NCBI GenBank assembly: GCA_020029455.1
Contig: JAIBJH010000346.1
Coordinates: 1-5,045, forward strand
From: Hyphomicrobiales bacterium
Lineage (GTDB): Bacteria; Pseudomonadota; Alphaproteobacteria; Rhizobiales; Aestuariivirgaceae
Reading direction: 5' to 3'
Length of the DNA: 5,045 nt
The position numbers and the translations under genes are program-made. The notes below the pieces were generated by a model. It was not told where the DNA came from and searched no databases. It was given only the letters and a program-made list of their open reading frames with translations. Below are positions 1-3,774 of this stretch, one piece after another (the stretch's first letter is position 1; each line of letters opens with the position of its first letter).

Positions 1-44
1 CATCCTGAGGTGCGAATGCTTCGCACGAGCCTCGAAGGATGAGG
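1..44. repeat. Palindromic intergenic repeat downstream of dnaK
   Basis: This is an imperfect inverted repeat. CATCCT (1-6) pairs with AGGATG (36-41), GAGG (7-10) with CCTC (30-33), and TGCGAA (11-16) with TTCGCA (20-25) around a TGC loop; CGAG and GA bulge on the right side. GAGG at 41-44 suggests that the palindrome continues past the left edge. Elements of this form, flanked by CCTCATCC and GGATGAGG, are common between genes in Hyphomicrobiales. It begins about 10 nt beyond the dnaK stop, so it would form a hairpin at the 3' end of dnaK mRNA and could aid termination or mRNA stability. There is no T-run, so I do not call it an intrinsic terminator. Confidence 0.75.
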
Positions 45-53
45 GGCACTGCC

Positions 54-1790
54 TCACGCTTTCTTGTCGTCGTCCTTCACTTCGGTGAAATCGGCGTCGA
101 CTATGTCGTCATGCTCGGCACCGGGATTGTCCGAGGTGTCGGGGCCGCTGCCTGCATCGGCGGCATTGCCACCTGCCTGCTTGTACATGGTTTCGCCGAT
201 CTTCATGGCAGCCTGGGCCAAGGCAGTGGTCTTCTCCTTGATCTGGTCGGCATCGCCGCCTTCGATCGCGGTCTTGAGTTCGGCAATCGCCGCTTCGGCT
301 GCTTCCTTGTCCGCCGGCGGTGCCTTGTCGCCCAATTCAGCCAGCGACTTCTGCGTCGAGTGAATGAGGCCCTCGGCGTGGTTCTTGGCCTCGACCTCTT
401 CCTTGCGCTTCTTGTCTTCGGCGGCATTGGCTTCCGCTTCCTTCACCATCTTCTCGATCTCCTTGTCGGAGAGACCACCGGAGGCCTGGATGCGGATCTG
501 CTGTTCCTTGTTGGTCGCCTTGTCCTTGGCAGAAACATTGACGATGCCGTTGGCGTCGATGTCGAATGTCACTTCGACCTGGGGTATGCCGCGCGGTGCC
601 ATGGGAATGCCCATGAGCGGGGTCACGTCGAGGAGGAGAACGTCCTTCACCTCCCCCTTCAGGACGCCGGCCTGGATGGCAGCACCAATGGCCACCACTT
701 CGTCCGGGTTGACACCCTTGTGGGGCTCCTTGCCGAAGAACTGCTTCACCGTTTCGATGACCTTGGGCATGCGGGTCATGCCGCCCACCAGAACAACTTC
801 ATCGATCTGGCCTGCGGTGACACCGGCATCCTTCAAGGCCTGGCGGCAGGGCTCGACCGTCTTCTGGATCAAATCATCCACCAGGGCCTCGAGCTTGGCT
901 CTCGTGAGCTTGAGGGCGAGGTGCTTGGGGCCCGAGGCATCAGCGGTGATGAAGGGCAGGTTCACTTCCGTCTGCATGGAAGCAGAAAGCTCGATCTTGG
1001 CCTTTTCAGCAGCTTCCTTGAGGCGCTGCAGGGCAAGCTTGTCCTTCCTGAGGTCAATGCCCTGTTCCTTCTTGAATTCGTCAGCAAGGTAATCGACGAT
1101 CCGCATGTCGAAGTCTTCACCGCCGAGGAAGGTGTCGCCGTTGGTGGATTTCACTTCGAAGACGCCGTCGCCGATCTCGAGGACAGAAACGTCGAAGGTG
1201 CCGCCGCCCAGGTCATAGACCGCGATGGTGCCGGCTTCCTTCTTGTCGAGGCCGTAGGCGAGTGCGGCCGCCGTCGGCTCGTTGATGATGCGGAGCACTT
1301 CAAGGCCTGCAATCCTGCCGGCGTCCTTGGTGGCCTGACGCTGTGAGTCATTGAAATAGGCAGGAACGGTGATCACGGCTTGCGTGACGGGCTCACCGAG
1401 ATAGCGCTCGGCGGTTTCCTTCATCTTGGTCAGGGTGAAGGCGGAAATCTGCGAGGGCGCGTATTTTTCCCCACGGCTTTCCACCCAGGCATCGCCATTA
1501 TCGGCCTTGACGATGTTGTAGGGCACAAGCTTTTTGTCCTTGGCCACCATGGGGTCATCCATGCGGCGGCCGATCAGGCGCTTGATGGCGAAGAAGGTGT
1601 TTTCGGGATTGGTGACCGCCTGGCGCTTGGCCGGCTGGCCCACCAGCTGCTCGCCGTCACCGGTGAAGGCGACGATCGAGGGGGTGGTGCGGGCCCCTTC
1701 CGCATTCTCAATGACCTTGGGGTTCTTGCCTTCAATCACGGCGACGCATGAGTTCGTCGTGCCAAGGTCAATGCCGATTACTTTTGCCAT
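54..1790 (-). CDS. dnaK: Chaperone DnaK (Hsp70) with an internal deletion in the substrate-binding domain
   Basis: DnaK is the cytosolic ATP-driven chaperone that works with DnaJ and GrpE. The ATPase domain looks complete: phosphate loop IDLGTTNS (7-14), K70, EPTAAALAYG (171-180), DLGGGTFD (193-200), GGMTRMP (336-342) and linker VLLLDV (384-389). The helical lid (about 440-540) and the acidic tail ending DFTEVKDDDKKA are also present. At 578 residues it is about 60 short of the usual 635-640. The family continues from VTPL (389-392) into SLGIET and the beta-sandwich, but here L392 is joined directly to MGIPMAPRG. By alignment from memory with E. coli DnaK, residues about 398-459 (strands beta1 to beta5, most of the peptide pocket) are missing while the frame is kept. 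Start ATG 1790 has GGAGG 8 nt upstream and gives the canonical MAKVIGIDLG. The gene is certain. Normal chaperone activity is doubtful, because ATP binding may survive but peptide binding should not. dnaJ would be expected off the left edge. Confidence 0.97.
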   Translation of the reverse strand: MAKVIGIDLGTTNSCVAVIEGKNPKVIENAEGARTTPSIVAFTGDGEQLVGQPAKRQAVTNPENTFFAIKRLIGRRMDDPMVAKDKKLVPYNIVKADNGDAWVESRGEKYAPSQISAFTLTKMKETAERYLGEPVTQAVITVPAYFNDSQRQATKDAGRIAGLEVLRIINEPTAAALAYGLDKKEAGTIAVYDLGGGTFDVSVLEIGDGVFEVKSTNGDTFLGGEDFDMRIVDYLADEFKKEQGIDLRKDKLALQRLKEAAEKAKIELSASMQTEVNLPFITADASGPKHLALKLTRAKLEALVDDLIQKTVEPCRQALKDAGVTAGQIDEVVLVGGMTRMPKVIETVKQFFGKEPHKGVNPDEVVAIGAAIQAGVLKGEVKDVLLLDVTPLMGIPMAPRGIPQVEVTFDIDANGIVNVSAKDKATNKEQQIRIQASGGLSDKEIEKMVKEAEANAAEDKKRKEEVEAKNHAEGLIHSTQKSLAELGDKAPPADKEAAEAAIAELKTAIEGGDADQIKEKTTALAQAAMKIGETMYKQAGGNAADAGSGPDTSDNPGAEHDDIVDADFTEVKDDDKKA

Positions 1791-1798
1791 GTCTTAAA

Positions 1799-1803
1799 CC
1801 TCC
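1799..1803 (-). promoter_or_regulatory. Shine-Dalgarno site of dnaK
   Basis: GGAGG on the minus strand lies 8 nt before the ATG at 1790 and fixes the dnaK start. The surrounding AATGGAGG also occurs further up the leader (1881-1874), but no DnaK-like reading frame follows that copy. Confidence 0.85.
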
Positions 1804-1823
1804 ATTGGCTGGCAGACGGAAGC

Positions 1824-1918
1824 GGCCTTTTGGCACCGCTCTTGGCCCGGATCAACCACGTGTCCGGGGCCTGCCTCCATTTGTTTCAAATCTGACAAAA
1901 GGCCCGAATTGAGGCCCC
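1824..1918 (-). other. dnaK 5' leader with two mutually exclusive stems
   Basis: The predicted leader is about 140 nt. In transcript sense, GGGGCCT (1918-1912) can pair with AGGCCCC (1872-1866), and GGCCTTTTG (1904-1896) can pair with CAAAAGGCC (1832-1824), a perfect 9-bp match. The first half of the second stem sits in the loop of the first and its partner lies outside, so the two stems either exclude each other or make a pseudoknot. The dnaK Shine-Dalgarno lies about 20 nt after the last arm. The pairings are read directly; a regulatory role such as a temperature switch is inference. No CIRCE operator (TTAGCACTC/GAGTGCTAA) is present. Confidence 0.3.
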
Positions 1919-1935
1919 GCCAGCGTTCGAAAGGC

Positions 1936-1965
1936 TATATAGGGAGCAGGTTTAAGCCGATCAAG
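1936..1965 (-). promoter_or_regulatory. Predicted dnaK promoter, sigma70 and RpoH-like
   Basis: On the minus strand TTGATC (1964-1959) and TATATA (1941-1936) are separated by 17 nt, a good sigma70-type match. The same bases read as CTTGAT (1965-1960), 16 nt, CCTATAT (1943-1937), which resembles the alphaproteobacterial RpoH (heat-shock sigma) pattern CTTG with a CCTATAT-like -10. Transcription would start near 1930, leaving a leader of about 140 nt. Heat control through RpoH is expected for dnaK, but the choice of sigma factor is inferred. The upstream cupin gene is on the same strand and could also read through. Confidence 0.6.
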
Positions 1966-1988
1966 GATTCGTGATGAGGACCACAGGG

Positions 1989-2360
1989 CTAAAGGAGGAC
2001 GACGCTTTCCTGCTCCTTGGGGTCGGTCCGGGCGATGATCGCCCTGGCGGTTCTGTCTGTCGGGTTGTAGGGCTGATGCGGCATCATTGCGGGGATATAG
2101 AGGTAGTCTCCCTGTTTTACCCGCATCACCTTGTCCAGTTTCTCGCCGTAAAGCATTTCTGACTCGCCTTCCAGCATGTAGATCGCCGTTTCGTGAGCCT
2201 CATGGTAATGAGCCTTGGCCTTGGCGCCCGGCGGCATCACCACCATGTGCATGCAGATCGCCTCGGAAGAGGCTGTTTCTGCGGAAATACCTGCAAAATA
2301 GTCGAGGTCCTGCTTGCCATGAAAAGCTTCCCCACCCCGGATCAACTTGCAGTCCTTCAT
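1989..2360 (-). CDS. Small single-domain cupin protein
   Basis: This 123-residue protein has one cupin beta-barrel. Motif 1 is GAKAKAHYHEAHE (45-57), offering H51, H53 and E57 as metal ligands. Motif 2 is GDYLYIPAMMPHQPYN (84-99), offering H95, and follows the family pattern G-x5-P-x4-H-x3-N. A bound divalent metal is therefore likely. There is no signal peptide or membrane segment, so it should be cytosolic. Members include small-molecule isomerases, dioxygenases and sensors, and the substrate cannot be told here. I chose ATG 2360 rather than the in-frame ATG 2378 because AGGAG (2372-2368) sits 7 nt before 2360, inside the longer reading frame. The gene looks intact. It lies about 200 bp upstream of dnaK on the same strand and is divergent from the alkB remnant. 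Confidence 0.85.
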   Translation of the reverse strand: MKDCKLIRGGEAFHGKQDLDYFAGISAETASSEAICMHMVVMPPGAKAKAHYHEAHETAIYMLEGESEMLYGEKLDKVMRVKQGDYLYIPAMMPHQPYNPTDRTARAIIARTDPKEQESVVLL

Positions 2361-2367
2361 CGTCTTG

Positions 2368-2372
2368 CTCCT
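2368..2372 (-). promoter_or_regulatory. Shine-Dalgarno site deciding the cupin start
   Basis: AGGAG on the minus strand lies 7 nt before ATG 2360. It favours this start over the upstream in-frame ATG at 2378, which has only weak purine sequence in front of it. Confidence 0.65.
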
Positions 2373-2404
2373 GTCCATTGCACCCGGCGAGTTTGCGGTC
2401 CTAA

Positions 2405-2433
2405 ATTATGATGTGGTGACGGCAATGCGGCAA
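2405..2433 (-). promoter_or_regulatory. Predicted promoter of the cupin gene
   Basis: On the minus strand, TTGCCG (2433-2428) and CATAAT (2410-2405) are 17 nt apart and match the sigma70 consensus at 4 of 6 and 5 of 6 positions. Transcription would start near 2398, giving a leader of about 38 nt to the ATG at 2360. The -35 and spacer overlap the first codons of the divergent alkB remnant. Support is from sequence match only. Confidence 0.4.
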
Positions 2434-2804
2434 GGTCTCATTTACCATCCCGGCTATCTGAACCGGACCTCTCAGGAAAATCTGGCCGGCATGTTGCGCA
2501 GCTCCGTTCAAGCCGCGCCGCTGTTCCAGCCGGTGATGCCAAGAACAGGACGGACTTTCAGTGTGCGGATGACCAATCTCGGTTCCCTCGGATGGGTCTC
2601 GGATCGTTCGGGTTATCGCTATCAGGCCACACACCCGGAGACGGGAAGACCTTGGCCCGAAATTCCGGAGATGGTGATGGAAGTCTGGCGCAAGGTTTCC
2701 TTTGCTTCCATGGCATTGACCGGGTGCTGTCGGGTACATCGACATTGCTCAAGGATGGTGGGCGGATCAATCTCACTTTGCGGCGCGTGACACGGCCCGC
2801 CTAG
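2425..2804 (+). pseudogene. alkB: Broken AlkB-like 2-oxoglutarate/Fe(II) dioxygenase
   Basis: Intact AlkB repairs alkylated bases by oxidative demethylation. The N-terminal part (92 codons from ATG 2425 to 2700) is recognisable: YHPGYLNR, FSVRMTNLGSLGWVSD, GYRYQATHPETGRPWPEIP. After VWRKVS the reading frame loses similarity and stops at 2790. In another frame, from about 2700 to the TAG at 2802-2804, the family C-terminus resumes: LCFHGIDRVL, then TSTLLKDGGRINLTLRRV. This part holds the distal iron-ligand histidine and the 2-oxoglutarate-binding arginines. The middle, which carries the L-H-x-D iron ligands, is absent. The family is about 200-215 residues and only about 126 codons are accounted for, so roughly 70-80 are lost with a frame change. 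The joint lies in TTTCCTTTGCTTCC near 2696-2709. No active enzyme can be made. The start is uncertain (GTG 2416 also possible) and no good ribosome site is seen. Confidence 0.85.
2775..2803 (+). repeat. Left copy of a duplicated alkB tail
   Basis: This 29-nt stretch encodes the end of AlkB (TLRRVTRPA). It matches 3230-3259 at about 25 of 29 positions with one single-base gap. Both copies end in GCCCGCCTA followed by a stop, and both are followed by a CTGGGTTCCATC repeat, the left one only after a RIME-like element. Confidence 0.55.
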
Positions 2805-2812
2805 ATAAGTTG

Positions 2813-2860
2813 GTGCGTGATCGGACGGAAAACCGGTTCCCACTTTTCCTGGTCACGCAC
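2813..2860. repeat. RIME-like rhizobial palindromic element
   Basis: GTGCGTGA (2813-2820) and TCACGCAC (2853-2860) form perfect 8-bp arms. They enclose the core GGAAAACCGGTTCCCACTTT (2827-2846). This core within a CGTGAT/TCACGC frame is a familiar intergenic repeat of rhizobial genomes, similar to the RIME type. It begins 9 nt after the alkB stop. It would fold as a hairpin in RNA and has no coding content. The family name is from memory, not a search. Confidence 0.7.
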
Positions 2861-2864
2861 TGAA

Positions 2865-2902
2865 CTGGGTTCCATCTCTCGCTGCGCTCGGATGGAATGA
2901 CG
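2865..2902 (+). repeat. Palindromic repeat family 2, copy A
   Basis: This 38-bp unit is identical base for base to copy C at 3262-3299. It starts CTGGGTTCCATC and ends GATGGAATGACG. TTCCATC and GATGGAA form a 7-bp stem around a short GC-rich centre. The element is REP-like and non-coding. Confidence 0.85.
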
Positions 2903-2915
2903 GGTGGTAAAAAAT

Positions 2916-2927
2916 CGTCATTCCATC
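2916..2927 (-). repeat. Half copy of palindromic repeat family 2
   Basis: CGTCATTCCATC here is the exact reverse complement of the right arm of copy A (2891-2902). The pair forms a perfect 12-bp hairpin with a 13-nt AT-rich loop (2903-2915). Only one arm of the family is present. Confidence 0.7.
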
Positions 2928-2971
2928 GAAGCAATGATTGATTTGTTGCATCTCCCGCGACACTCCCCATC

Positions 2972-3021
2972 CGTCATTCCATCCAAGCGCTGCGGAACGC
3001 AGCGCGCGAGATGGAACCCAG
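2972..3021 (-). repeat. Palindromic repeat family 2, copy B (long form, inverted)
   Basis: This 50-bp unit lies opposite to copies A and C and shares both 12-bp ends with them. Its centre is longer: GCGCTGCG (2987-2994) and CGCAGCGC (2998-3005) form a perfect 8-bp stem with a GAA loop, inside the TTCCATC/GATGGAA stem. It looks like the better preserved form of the family; the centre of A and C is shortened. Confidence 0.8.
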
Positions 3022-3137
3022 CTTGGCAGTCTCCATATGCGGGGAAAAGCAACCAGCGGAGTGATAATGGTCAGCACCCCAACGTCGTCTTCATGATCGG
3101 CTCAAGACTATTGTTGGCGGCTGAGCTTTCTTGCCCA

Positions 3138-3162
3138 CATTCCGTGGCCCAATTCCGGAATG
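3138..3162. repeat. 7-bp inverted repeat CATTCCG/CGGAATG
   Basis: CATTCCG (3138-3144) and CGGAATG (3156-3162) are separated by 11 nt. The site lies at the expected transcription start of the minus-strand promoter-like sequence at 3169-3197. It could be a protein-binding site or a small RNA hairpin, or it may be chance. Confidence 0.35.
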
Positions 3163-3168
3163 TAGCGG

Positions 3169-3197
3169 AATAGAGCAGATTCACCGCGCGGTGTCAA
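3169..3197 (-). promoter_or_regulatory. Minus-strand promoter-like site over a 12-bp palindrome
   Basis: A perfect -35 TTGACA (3197-3192) is followed after 17 nt by TCTATT (3174-3169), a 4 of 6 match to TATAAT. The perfect palindrome CACCGCGCGGTG (3182-3193) overlaps the end of the -35 and the spacer, as an operator might. Transcription would run left, into the repeat cluster, where I see no real gene apart from a seven-codon frame at 3094-3071. It may be left over from a lost gene. Confidence 0.35.
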
Positions 3198-3229
3198 GCA
3201 CTATTTTCCGGCAATAGGATTTTTATTTT

Positions 3230-3259
3230 ACCTTGACGGCCCGTGACGCTGCCCGCCTA
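3230..3259 (+). repeat. Right copy of a duplicated alkB tail
   Basis: It matches the end of the alkB remnant (2775-2803) at about 25 of 29 positions, allowing one extra A at 3236. In the matching frame it would read RPVTLPA then TAA, against RRVTRPA then TAG in the first copy. Repeat copy C follows two nucleotides later. Confidence 0.55.
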
Positions 3260-3261
3260 AG

Positions 3262-3299
3262 CTGGGTTCCATCTCTCGCTGCGCTCGGATGGAATGACG
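3262..3299 (+). repeat. Palindromic repeat family 2, copy C
   Basis: This 38-bp unit is identical to copy A (2865-2902). It ends two bases before the GTG start chosen for the DUF3052 gene, so a hairpin would form at the ribosome-binding region. A GGAA within its right arm is the only candidate ribosome site for that start. Confidence 0.85.
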
Positions 3300-3301
3300 A
3301 A

Positions 3302-3721
3302 GTGGTAAGTGTCGGCTACTCCGGAACGCCTCTCTGGAAAAAGCTTGGCTTCAAGACGGGCATGAAAGTCTGCACGCTCCACGCTCCGAAACACTATGCC
3401 CATTTGATTGACGGCCCAAATGACTGGGTGATTGTGAAGAAGGCCGATGCCGCCGATGCGCTGCATCTCTTCATCACGGAGAGCAAGGAATTGAAGGAGA
3501 TTACGGCGCTGGCGAAGCACGTGCCGCCCGCCATTATGCTCTGGGTGTCATGGCCGAAGAAAACATCGCCGCTCTCGAAGGGCCTTTCGGAAGATGACAT
3601 CAGAAGGACCGCACTTTCATGCGGCCTTGTCGATATCAAGGTCTGCGCCGTCGATGCCGATTGGTCCGGTCTCAAGTTGACGCGGCGCGCGTCCGATCAG
3701 CGCCGGGTGGCAAGGACCTAG
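3302..3721 (+). CDS. DUF3052 family protein
   Basis: This 139-residue protein matches the DUF3052 pattern along its length: GYSGTPLWKKLGFKTGMKV (5-23), HLFITESKEL (55-64), MLWVSWPKK (79-87), then GLVDIKVCAVDADWSGLKL (108-126). The family is widespread in bacteria and has no established biochemical function. No signal peptide or membrane segment is visible, so it is probably cytosolic. The length is normal and the gene seems intact. The start is uncertain. GYSGTPL is normally within a few residues of the N-terminus, which favours GTG 3302. The only other option, TTG 3233, would translate the palindromic repeat into 23 extra residues and lacks a ribosome site. Repeat copy C sits directly upstream and may have displaced the original start region. 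It ends 53 nt before the SPFH gene on the same strand, so co-transcription is possible. Confidence 0.85.
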   Translation: MVSVGYSGTPLWKKLGFKTGMKVCTLHAPKHYAHLIDGPNDWVIVKKADAADALHLFITESKELKEITALAKHVPPAIMLWVSWPKKTSPLSKGLSEDDIRRTALSCGLVDIKVCAVDADWSGLKLTRRASDQRRVART

Positions 3722-3764
3722 ACCACGCACTAAATAGGTGTAGGATCAGGGTAATTCTCCTCCC

Positions 3765-3769
3765 GGAGG
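3765..3769 (+). promoter_or_regulatory. Shine-Dalgarno site of the SPFH gene
   Basis: GGAGG lies 5 nt before ATG 3775. CTCC at 3757-3760 could pair with its GGAG across a 4-nt loop, a short stem that might weakly mask the site. The match to the consensus is strong and fixes the start. Confidence 0.75.
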
Positions 3770-3774
3770 TTGTC

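Larger units (their letters stand above)
2805..3301. other. Intergenic repeat cluster without a convincing gene
   Basis: Nearly 500 bp separate the alkB stop from the DUF3052 start. The region holds a RIME-like palindrome, two full copies and a half copy of a second palindrome family, a third full copy at its right end, a duplicated alkB tail, a 7-bp inverted repeat and a minus-strand promoter-like site. Open frames on either strand are short, run through the palindromes and resemble no family I know. It is best read as a repeat-rich spacer. Confidence 0.7.

Noticed and set aside
39..1346. Long plus-strand open frame (435 codons) opposite dnaK
   Set aside because: It is antisense to a certain dnaK, resembles no known protein, and such long shadows are usual opposite highly biased GC-rich genes.
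1791..1990. CIRCE/HrcA operator upstream of dnaK
   Set aside because: No TTAGCACTC/GAGTGCTAA inverted repeat is present; the promoter looks sigma70/RpoH-like instead.
2773..3173. Several short open frames on both strands between alkB and DUF3052
   Set aside because: They run through palindromic repeats, have no ribosome sites and share repeat-derived residues such as WVPS-ALGWND, so they are translations of the repeats.
2865..3299. Possible CRISPR array
   Set aside because: The repeat units are palindromic, occur in both orientations with unequal spacing and different lengths, and no cas gene is present.
3721..3774. Promoter or terminator between DUF3052 and the SPFH gene
   Set aside because: TAGGAT at 3741-3746 lacks a matching -35, and the CTCC/GGAG stem is too short and has no T-run.
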